Both the position numbers and the translations under genes were made by a program. A DNA stretch of 64,000 nucleotides from Sophora flavescens. Lineage: Eukaryota; Streptophyta; Magnoliopsida; Fabales; Fabaceae. Below are positions 56,022-64,000 of this stretch, piece after piece. The first letter of the stretch is position 1; each line of letters starts with the position of its first letter. The notes under the pieces are model-generated. The model was not told the origin of the DNA. It saw nothing but the letters and a program-made list of their open reading frames with translations, and did no database searches. The DNA lies in the NCBI GenBank assembly GCA_030762895.1, contig CM061068.1:156198811-156262810 (forward strand). Direction: 5' to 3'.

Positions 56022-57250
56022 TGTTGCCTTAAAAGTGCAATGTGCAAGTATACACAATCATAACAAGTAATAAAGAGTAAGTAAGAGATCGTTCCCACGA
56101 TGATTAGAATGTTGTAGCAATTACCAAAATTCAGATTAATTGTTCTTGGAAGTTAAGATTAAGGGGTAACCAAATAGTGTGTGAAAGTGTTGATTTTCAA
56201 ATATTAAAAAGGCCAATATTAAAAGGCAGTAATAAGAGAACAAGATAATAAAAAGGGTTTGTGAACAGAGATAGTGAAACAACTATAGGTATGATCCCTT
56301 GTAATTTCAAATTAGCTTCAGTTATGCTTCGCGATGCTATAGCAATTAGCTCCAGGAAATTAAAGTTGTGTTTTCCAACACTTGAAAGATAAGGTTCATT
56401 AAACGTCTTCTATTCCTAGATTCATATTAATTACACCCTCTTTCCAGCTAGCTTAAGGACTTGAATGATTATTCCTAATCCATTCAACATCTACTAATTT
56501 TCCAATTAGAGACTTAACCCTTATCTCTTAACCAAGTCCACTTAACTTCACTTTTCCAAGTTCAGCAAGCTCAAGTTCTACTTTAGATGGCCAAGCTTAA
56601 ATAAAACAACATATAAACACAGATTAAGAGAAAATACAAAAGCAAAGCATCACATAACATTAACTAAACATTCATTACAAGTTCAGCATATCAGACGCTG
56701 CAGCAATGGGAGCACGAAATGGAACAATGGAGAGGAAGAAGGAGACTCTTGGCTGCTGCCTCCTAGGTCTGAAAAATCTGATATAAGGCATCCTCCTCTT
56801 TAAAAAGTAAGGGAATATCCATTTTTTAGGGTTTTACAAAGACCCTTTTCTCTCTCCTACTTTTGGGTCATTAAAATAATACTAACATAAAGGCTTGGGC
56901 CAATTTCATTAACTGCACTAGCACAAAAAGCTTTTAGGGCAGACCCACATGAGAGAGAAAGTGGTCCCGATTTTGTCCTTTTCTGATAAAGAGTTCGCTC
57001 AGATGCTGCAGCATGTCTAGAGCATTTTCCATCAGCTTTTCTAAACTTCAACAAAAACCTAACAAAACTCAAGAAACACATTATGCATATTCCTAGACAC
57101 TCAAAAATAGAAAATTAAACCAAATTTATAAAATGACACATATTACACTAAACTAACTTAAAACACCTAAAACTTCCCCATAAAATACTCAAAGTATACA
57201 AAAACTCAAGCTAAGAAAGAGTAGATAACTCTCATTTCTAAGAGTTATCA
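56022..57250 (-). repeat. Second 3' LTR of the E family
   Basis: 1,229 bp from TGTTGCCTTAAAAG to AGAGTTATCA, followed on the right by the polypurine flank CACCCCCAAACTT. It lacks M1. It directly abuts the truncated end of F on its left. Confidence 0.87.
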
Positions 57251-58096
57251 CACCCCCAAACTTGAATCATTGGTTGTCCTCAAGTAATGGAAAGAAGACA
57301 CAAAAGAAAAAGACATACAAATTAACAAGGTCCTAACATGCATCCAAAACTGATTAGACCACAAAAAATCCTTTTTCAAACAACTTTTTCCACAACACAA
57401 ACTTCTTTCATCCTCGACACTCATGCATCCCAAGTTTGAAGATTTTCATGACATCAATCATTTTCAGCCTAGAACAACATGCTACAACACTATGCACTCA
57501 GAACAATGTGTTCTTCCTCACTCACAAAAGTAAATGGGTTCACTCAATCATCATCCACATGCAACCTTATCATAAGCTTGATAAGCTTCTAAACCTACTA
57601 GCACAAAATCAAAGCTTTACACTGCTAGAGGGCTTTTATTGGGTTGTAATAGGGCTAAGGTTAGGGAATGATACATTTTTGGGAAGTGGCTAACACTAGG
57701 TGGAGTTCCAAAATGCTTTCCCTACAACATGAATGGAACTCACAATCAAATAAAACTGTTGAGGCTCAAAATCTCATAGGTTTATCAAAATGCTGCAGTA
57801 TATGTTTAAGCCTCAAACAATTTTAGTCAATCCAAACAGCTAAAAAGTTCAACACTCATGTCAAAGGTTCAAAAATTAAGGTTGTGGTCCAAACAACTTG
57901 ATTTATTGTTAAAAAGAACCCCTGATTGGGGTTGTTCATTAATCATTTGAGGTCCAATCAGAAACAAACATACTAAAACAGCAAACAGACAACCATTGCC
58001 AAACAGAACATAAACTACAATACTACTAGAAGGGTGCAACATAAAACAGAATAGAAACTTCTAAAATAGCAAAAAGGTAAAAGAGAAAACATCCCT
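57251..58096 (-). other. E-family 3' internal region
   Basis: Begins with the polypurine tract (minus AAGTTTGGGGGTG) and matches 44,495 onward in part. I see no coding domain. It joins the U3 of an E LTR at about 58,097, with primer site, gag and pol missing. Confidence 0.6.
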
Positions 58097-58444
58097 TGTT
58101 CTGATAAAGAGTTCGTGCTCAGATGCTGCAGCATGTCCATGAGAGACCAAGTGGTACCGTTTTTGTCCTTTTCTGATAAAGAGTTTGCGCTCGATGTCTT
58201 GCAACATGTCCAGAGCATTTTCTAGCAGTATTTCTAAACTTCAACAAAAAGCTAACAAAACTCAAGAAACACATTAAGCATATTCCTAGACACTCAAAAA
58301 GTAGAAAATTAAACGAAATTTATAAAATGACACATATTACACTAAACTAACTTAAAACACCTAAAACTTCCACATAAAATACTCAAAGTATACAAAAACT
58401 CAAGTTAAGAAAGAGTAGATAACTCTCATTTCTAAGAGTTATTA
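58097..58444 (-). repeat. 5' LTR of E, U3 fragment
   Basis: Matches about 56,985-57,250 and ends GAGTTATTA next to the GTAGC duplication. A TTCTGATAAAGAGTT-type block of about 70 bp is present twice in this fragment but only once in the LTR at 56,022. Confidence 0.8.
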
Positions 58445-58449
58445 GTAGC

Positions 58450-59022
58450 CTTACATCCGAGTTTCCCAATTTCCTTAAGAAGATCTAGGACATATTTTCT
58501 TTGGGAAATGAAAATGCCTTGTTTGGAGTAAGCAACTGCAATCCCAATAAATTATTTTAACTTTCCAAGGTCTTTCATTTCAAATTCGGCAGCCAATTTT
58601 CTCCTTCAAAAGTTGTTTCTCACCCATGTCATCACCAGATATAATGATATCGTCCACATACACAAGTAGGATGGTGCGTTTACCTTCATGTGAATGTTTA
58701 ACGAAGATAGTGTGATCACCTTGACTTTGCCTATATCCCAAGGACAACATTATCTTTGTGAATCTCCCAAACCAAGCACGAGGTGATTGTTTCAACCATA
58801 TAAGGCCTTCTTTAATCTGCATACCTTATTCCTTCTGTCATGTGAGTCATATCCTGGAGGAATCTCCATATAGACGTCCTCTTCCAAGTCACCATGGAGG
58901 AAGGCATTTGGCACATCAAACTGATGTAGTTCCCAACCAAAGTGTGCAGCAAGAGAGAGCAAGATCTTTACTGTGTTCATCTTCTCCACTGGAGCAAATG
59001 TTTCCTCATAGTAAATTCCATA
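58450..59022 (-). pseudogene. pol: Cop2 reverse transcriptase
   Basis: Two overlapping frames hold the copia RT. The upstream frame (58,989-58,792) has MNTVKILLSLAAHFGWELHQ and the catalytic FDVPNAFLHGDLEEDVYM. A frameshift near 58,800, at the LYGLKQSPRAW segment, leads to 58,822-58,580 with the LLVYVDD box (about 58,649-58,660). Then LDLLKEIGKLGCKAT meets element E at 58,449. The protein-level continuity with 40,777 proves the two halves belong together. Confidence 0.88.
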
Positions 59023-59030
59023 GGTTTGAG

Positions 59031-59917
59031 CAAGGTAGTCAAAACCGGACCGAACACCGGTTGGACCGATTGGAACCGGTAAAGCGTTGAAAACCGGTGG
59101 CTTGCCCGGTTTGGAAGGTTCGCAAAAGTCCCATTTTCAGAGAGAAGGAAGGAGACGAAACCAGAGGAAAGGATGTGCACAGGGGAAACAATCGGAGATG
59201 GAAGCGGCGTGCGACGGAGCGACCACAGTACTGGGGCATGAGAGGGAGAGATGAAGAAGACTGGAAAATGGACTGTTGGGAGCGGCACAATATTTCTCCT
59301 CTGCGGCTAGGGTTTTCCAGTGTCTTTGACATGAATGATAAGAAATGGGCCATCTTTGCTATTTTCTACGGCACACACTTTGTTATTGTATAAAAAGAAT
59401 TGGGCCATCCAATTCTCGTAAAAGAATGAATCTCAGGGGCAATGTGGGGCACGCATTTTAATATGTATTTCATTTAATTTTAATATATATATCTTAAAAA
59501 AAGAGATTGGGCGCTAGCTTTTTTTTTTTTTTGACACAAGATTAGGCTAGCTTAAGTGAAGCCGTGAACAAATATTCAGTGCAAAGCAACAATGATATTT
59601 CACAATCAATTCTAGATTTGAAGTGTTTTTACATTTGTTTGGGTTTAATAATTCAAAATAAAAAACTAGGCTTAATAATTCTAGATGTTATGTTATGAGT
59701 TATGACATTTTTAAGTGAAGATTAACTTTTAATAAGATAAGTTTTGAATATTATGTTTATTTTTTGTTTAATATTACTATATATATATATTATATAAATA
59801 TTAAAAAATGTAATTTAATTGTTACCTGTTCAACCACGGTTAGACCACGGTTGAACCATTGAACCTTGAACCGGTACCTTCACCGGTTCAATAACCGGTC
59901 CGGTTTTAAAAACCTTG
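59031..59917. mobile_element. M2: non-autonomous hAT-type element (887 bp) in Cop2 pol
   Basis: Termini CAAGGTAGTCAAAACCGGACCG and the inverted CGGTCCGGTTTTAAAAACCTTG, flanked by the perfect 8-bp duplication GGTTTGAG (59,023-59,030 and 59,918-59,925). The inner sequence near both ends is made of CCGGTT and GGTTGAACC motifs. A 98-codon frame (59,097-59,393) has no transposase features. It inserted within the copia linker before RT. Confidence 0.93.
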
Positions 59918-59925
59918 GGTTTGAG

Positions 59926-60572
59926 TGTAACCTTTTGCAACCAATATTTCCTTATACCGGTCTAGAGTGCCATCAAACATATATTTAACTGTATATATAT
60001 CCATCTGCACCCTACTGGATTTTTTCCTTTGGTCTGTCAATAATCTCCCATGTTTTGTTCTTCTCTAATGCACTCATCTCCTCATTCATGACTTAAACCC
60101 AATTCATATCCTTCAATGCTTCCTGAATGATGCTGGAATTCTAATAGAATCAATGGCAGAAATGAAACTCTGATGTTGTAAAGGAAGGTGTTTAGAGGAA
60201 ACAAATTGAGAAATCGGGTACTTGGCCCAAGACCTTTTCCTTTTCCTCAAGGAAATGGGTAAGTCATCTAGGTCAAGGTCATAATCATTCAAAGAAATAT
60301 CCAAAGCACTAGAATCAAGGACATTAGGATTAGTACCTTCAGTACTTACCATAAGTTCAGACTTCCGAAGTTGTTGTCGGACTAGGTCGGGTTTGTTCCT
60401 CTTCTGATAAGCCAATTTTGGTGTACCGGCCTTTGATTTACCATGTTTGGGTGTTGAATCAGAAGGAGCTAATTATTGTGCATTAGAAGGCAACACAGGG
60501 AGTATAGGAGACTCAATAGGTACAAAAGACTCAGGAGACTCAAGAGGTATAAAGATCTCAGGGAAGGAAGAC
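59926..60572 (-). pseudogene. pol: Cop2 linker between integrase and RT
   Basis: The frame 60,415-60,113 has a charged segment (ISLNDYDLDLDDLPISLRK) and RSWAKYPISQFVSSKHL. Downstream, ALKDMNWV and the MNEEMSALEKNKTWE segment, the usual entrance to copia RT, can be read to about 60,000 with stops. Ser/Pro-rich linker DNA lies at 60,430-60,572. Confidence 0.78.
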
Positions 60573-61558
60573 TCAACTTCTAGAATGGTCATTCCATGAA
60601 GCTGAGGTGGAGTGAAAAGGACTCAGATTCATGAAAGCTAACATCCATGGAAAAAAAGAAGCGCCAGCTTGAAGGATGGTAACATTTGTATTCTTTCTTG
60701 TCAGGAGAGTAACCCGTGAAAGCATACTTAACAGCACGTGGATCAAGTTTGTCACGATGCTGTTAATGGACAGGAACCAATGCAACACAACTAAAGACAC
60801 GAAACGGAGGGCTCCTCATAATGGGAGCAGAAGGAAAGAAAGATGTTAGGTGGGTGACAGGGCTGACTCCATCCAGAACACGAGAAGGTAACCTGTTTAT
60901 GAGAGTGGTGGCGGTTAAGGCTGCTTCCCCCCAATAAGATTTAGGAACAGACATTTCGAACAAGAAAGCTTTTGTCATTTCAAGTAAGTGACGTTTTTTT
61001 TTCTTTCTGCAACACCATTTTGTTTGGGAGTATCAACACGTGAGTTCATTGAGGATACCATTTTCATTGAGGATACTATGTTTTTTAAGGAATATAGAAA
61101 CATCTTGGTTGACATACTCCCTACCATTATCAGAATGTAAGCGCTTAATTGGTATTCAAAATTGAGTCTGAACCATATGGTAAAATTAAACAAATAATGA
61201 GAACACTTCTAATTTATCTTTCATGAGGAAAAACCCAAGTCACACGAGTGCAGTCATCAATAAAGGAAATAAACCACCCTTTTCCAGAAAGTGTAGGAAT
61301 GGATACAGATCCCCAGACATCATAATGAATAACATCAAAAGGTGCAACACTTTTATTAGACGTACGATAAAAGGACACATGATGATGTTTGGAAAACTGA
61401 CTTAACATAACCTTAAGTAGTGAAAAAGGAGGGTGACCAAGATGCTTGTGTTGAAGCCAAATTTGAGAAGGAACCAATGCTGAGCCAATCTGATGAGAAG
61501 AAGGTAACAACTTATGACCAGAACCATACACAACATTACTGTTGAGAAGATAGTACAA
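60573..61558 (-). pseudogene. pol: Cop2 integrase, broken
   Basis: The zinc region (LQHKHLGHPPFSLLK at about 61,440) is followed by the catalytic core: Asp in FISFIDDCTRVTW, then, after stops and frameshifts, SDNGREYVNQD (about 61,110-61,140) and NGVAERKKNVTYL (about 60,990). The C-terminal segments PKSYWGEAALTATTLINRLPS and EYKCYHPSSWRFFFSMDVSF follow. All landmarks are present in copia order, but at least three frame breaks separate them. Confidence 0.87.
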
Positions 61559-62604
61559 CCCTCCCTACTCCTTAGCAACTCCAATCGTCCTATCCGTGGC
61601 AAGGTTCTGAAAGACACAATGAGAATGGAAAAAATTTACTGCACAATTTAAATCTTTGGTAAGCTTATGAATAGAAATAAGATTATGGGATAGTTTGGGA
61701 ACATGGAGTACATCCTTTAAGTGAAGGGAAGACTAGAGTGTAATGTTACCACATCCCGCAACTGAGGTATGAGACCCATCAACTACGATTATATGATTTT
61801 TACCGGTAGAGGGTTAATATGATGACAAATGTGAGGAATGGAAGGTCATATGGACAGTCGCACCAAAGTCAATAATCCTTGTATTCTTAGACGCAGTACT
61901 AGAAGCATTAAGAGATATGATACATGAATTCTTACCAGTCATGGCTCGAGAATGAGTGTCAAAAGTCTAGGTTGTCTTTAGTGACCAACATGGTAGAATG
62001 CTAGGATTCAAAAAATGGAACTTATCCACAATTAGTGATTCCCAAAAAATGACAGAGAAGACATCAGTAAGCAACAGTGGGCAGCAATACCCCACAGAAA
62101 AAATGACTAAACAACACCCTAGCCGCAAAATGTACCAAAAAAAAATCTTCAACAATAAAATAATGTTTAAGATGGACTTGACCCCTGAAACAGTGGCAGA
62201 GAAGGTCGACGAACCAAATGAGAGTAGCAGCACCATGAAAGGACTCTGGCAAGGCGGCGCATGAGCTACACGCGTCGGAAATAGACCACAACACGACTAG
62301 CACGTGGGGGCGCGTGAAGCATATGTTGGCCATCGAACTCTTGGGTTTGACCGATCTTTGGGAAGTGCACCTCTAGGTGTGATCTCTGATCAGAAAAACG
62401 GTGGTCAACAGAGGCAGACGGTGGTCAACGATGGCAGACAATAGTTTTGAGCAGTGTTTAACGGTACCTGTTGATGACTCCAAACAGAAGTCCTAAGAAG
62501 AGGGCACAATGGAGGTGCCAAATGCTGCAATGAAGGCAGTCTAAGATGCCGCAATTAAGGCGGCTAGGGTTTTAATTGTGGAAGCAGAGTCTCCTAGATC
62601 GGGA
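61559..62604 (-). pseudogene. gag-pol: Cop2 protease and degenerate gag region
   Basis: The protease region is readable near 61,850-61,900, where the active site DSGA has become DFGA (IIDFGATVHM). DVLHVPKLSHNLISIHKL follows, the standard copia segment before integrase. From about 61,960 to 62,600 I find only short fragments and no zinc knuckle, so gag is largely unrecognisable or was deleted. Confidence 0.72.
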
Positions 62605-62616
62605 GCTCTGATACCA
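62605..62616 (-). other. Primer-binding site of Cop2 (initiator tRNA-Met)
   Basis: The minus strand reads TGGTATCAGAGC, three bases after the 5' LTR end at 62,620. It is the exact complement of the 3' end of plant initiator tRNA-Met. Confidence 0.93.
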
Positions 62617-62619
62617 ACT

Positions 62620-62813
62620 TGAAAAATATGAAATAAACTGAATTATTATTATTGTGTTGTATGATCAATACAAGGATATACAATATATAAACAACAACTC
62701 ATAACTACTTGCCTAGAAAAGAGCTATATTGTAGGAGATAATTCTGTCCTAAAAATAAAATTAAATAAACAAGAATATGTACAATAAAGGAAAACAAATC
62801 TACATTGATTCTT

Positions 62814-62817
<4 letters not shown>
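62620..62817 (-). repeat. 5' LTR of Cop2
   Basis: 198 bp, TGAAAAATATG...CTTAACA on the + strand, aligned with 39,835-40,032. A (TA)n tract begins directly at its outer edge. Confidence 0.9.

Positions 62818-62859
<42 letters not shown>
62818..62859. repeat. (TA)n microsatellite at the Cop2 insertion edge
   Basis: About 42 bp of TA dinucleotides. A shorter CATA/TATA tract on the other side of Cop2 (39,815-39,830) suggests that Cop2 inserted into a TA repeat. Confidence 0.95.
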
Positions 62860-62862
<3 letters not shown>

Positions 62863-63316
62863 TACATATAATTATAATTATATACAAATTTTTAAGAATA
62901 TAATTAATCTAAAAGTGCTAAACCTAGGGTAGTTCATTAGTATAAACCGAGGATAGAATATTAGCTTAGGAATTACAATTTCATGACTTTATGTTTTGGA
63001 TGTTTATCGTAATATTTGCTCAATTTGGATGTTTTAGATATTTTTATTCAGATTAAACATTTTGGTTAATTTGTAATATTTTATAAGTAGATTTGAAAGA
63101 TGTTTGGATATTTTTAATTGAATTATTATGTTTTTTTTGTTATTTATTGATTTTTCTTAGTTAAAATACGGGTAGCAGTACGAGGGGATGGATACTTAGA
63201 TATCCGGAGGAGGTGCGAGTACGAGCACTAAAGTTACTAACCACGCGGGTATGTTTATTTTTTTTCAAGCACGGGTACAAGGACGGGTACTATAGTATCC
63301 TATCCAGACCCTACAC

Positions 63317-63319
<3 letters not shown>

Positions 63320-63388
<69 letters not shown>
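63320..63388. repeat. (TA)n microsatellite
   Basis: About 69 bp of uninterrupted TA, the longest such tract in the window. Confidence 0.97.
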
Positions 63389-63390
<2 letters not shown>

Positions 63391-63550
63391 CTTTGTAGAG
63401 GGTGACATTATAGAGTCATTCCCCATACTTGTAAAGGTTATTATTATTTTTTTGATGTATTGGGACTTAGTATTTTTAACCCCTTGGTCCTATTTTGGAA
63501 ACCTCTACTAAAAAAAGCACGCACCTATTATATTAACTTTTATCACTACA

Positions 63551-63551
<1 letters not shown>

Positions 63552-63625
<74 letters not shown>
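63552..63625. repeat. (TA)n-(TTTA)n compound microsatellite
   Basis: About 42 bp of TA followed by about 30 bp of TTTA tetranucleotides. Confidence 0.96.
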
Positions 63626-64000
63626 TATATATAATATCACTAAGTTGTCTCGTTCTCTATTTGTTCCACCTCTGCTCCTCCATCGCGCCTCTGCAAGGAT
63701 CAGCACGACCTATGTTGCGATCCACCGTCCCTATCAAACCAGTGCCACTAATGACCACCTCCTTCACTGTGAACCGCCACGTCTTGCTTCAGTTCGTCTG
63801 TGTCGTCCAGCGATCGCATGAGGGAGTGGTAAAGGAGAGAGGAGATAAGAGAAAGAGGGGGTTAAAAATAATTTTACATTTTGTAAAAAAAGGCTTTTTA
63901 TGACCTCTCATGGCAAGTCTCTCACCTTAGAAGCAACCTTGCAACATATTTCATTTTGACAGTTGACAATGCCACACTAAGGTACTCGTGATAAGAGCCA

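Larger units (their letters stand above)
40783..58444 (-). mobile_element. Element E: Athila/Tat-like LTR complex inserted in Cop2 pol
   Basis: Flanked by the perfect 5-bp duplication GTAGC (40,778-40,782 and 58,445-58,449), and removal restores the copia RT frame. Its ends are those of one LTR family: + strand start TGTTGCCT, + strand end GAGTTATTA (ancestral GAGTTATCA). The left end is a complete 3' LTR with a polypurine tract after it. The right end is only the U3 part of a 5' LTR. A second 3' LTR lies at 56,022-57,250. The interior has lost E's own gag-pol and is filled with J, K, F and a solo LTR-A, so E is a composite shaped by later insertion and deletion. Confidence 0.82.
39835..62817 (-). 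mobile_element. Cop2: Ty1/copia element split by E and MITE M2
   Basis: Two 198-bp LTRs (39,835-40,032 and 62,620-62,817) lie 22.6 kb apart. A primer site is adjacent to the right LTR and a polypurine tract to the left one. RNase H lies at 40,369-40,777, and RT, integrase and protease at 58,450-62,6xx, so the minus-strand pol is contiguous once E (40,783-58,444 plus one GTAGC copy) and M2 are removed. By hand I count about 16 substitutions and two single-base indels between the LTRs. The element landed in a TA-rich tract, so its own target duplication cannot be read. Confidence 0.9.
62860..64000. other. AT-rich right flank, no gene seen
   Basis: Contains a GGGTA/TACCC-rich patch (about 63,165-63,316) resembling the left flank of Cop2, then long TA tracts. 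The segment 63,640-63,840 is more GC-rich (CACCTCTGCTCCTCCATCGC) and reads open as part of a 147-codon frame, but the frame begins in the TA repeat and has no recognisable domain. Confidence 0.4.

Noticed and set aside
1..64000. Endogenous pararetrovirus or other viral insertion
   Set aside because: All RT-containing segments have integrase and the domain order of Ty3/gypsy or Ty1/copia; no movement-protein or coat-protein region was seen.

Overview
The window is AT-rich plant nuclear DNA, most likely from a eudicot with a large repeat-rich genome. The evidence is the set of elements present: Ty3/gypsy elements with tRNA-iMet-type or tRNA-Asp-type primer sites, two Ty1/copia elements, two hAT-type MITEs and long (TA)n tracts. 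I see no intact host gene, no rRNA or tRNA gene and no CRISPR. Almost every long reading frame is a decayed retrotransposon domain or sits inside an LTR. Family letters (A, B, C, D, E, F, J, K, P, Q, Cop1, Cop2, M1, M2) are my own labels.

Left part (1-23,217): element A is a Tekay/Del-like gypsy element with ~3.8-kb LTRs, on the + strand. Its 5' LTR is split by element B (1,983-12,085; TSD ACGAC), a non-autonomous LTR element with no gag-pol. The 3' LTR of B is split in turn by C, a 3.8-kb solo LTR (7,772-11,561; TSD TGGGA). A's gag-pol (14,064-18,216) has many stops and frameshifts. It is cut at its end by D (18,217-21,681, minus strand), which keeps only 198 bp between its LTRs. A 3' LTR fragment of A follows (21,682-23,217).

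Middle part (23,218-39,834): a minus-strand Athila-like fragment P (gag, protease, start of RT, tRNA-Asp primer site, 5' LTR), then unclassified DNA with a possible DNA transposon at about 27.66-30.12 kb. Next are Q, a solo LTR (30,413-31,819; TSD GTATT), a 5-copy ~97-bp tandem repeat near 33.5-34 kb, and Cop1, a minus-strand copia element truncated at its 5' end (34,781-39,127).

Right part (39,835-62,817): one minus-strand copia element, Cop2, has 198-bp LTRs now 23 kb apart. It was split by E (40,783-58,444; TSD GTAGC), an Athila/Tat-like complex. E holds M1 (a hAT MITE), J (a solo LTR), K (a tandem array of pol-tail+LTR units with a deleted chromovirus core) and F (a + strand gag-protease fragment). 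A family-A solo LTR in reverse orientation is inserted in the protease of F (51,966-55,777; TSD ATAAG). A second hAT MITE, M2, lies in the Cop2 pol (59,031-59,917; TSD GGTTTGAG). The last 1.2 kb is AT-rich flank with long (TA)n tracts.

The genes do not work together as a pathway. The order of events is readable: Cop2 before E; F before the solo LTR-A within it; A before B before C. The most distinctive signals are the promoter-proximal palindrome arrays shared by LTR P and LTR Q, the K tandem array, and a coding-looking terminal exon inside the possible DNA transposon. I found no clearly new biological system.
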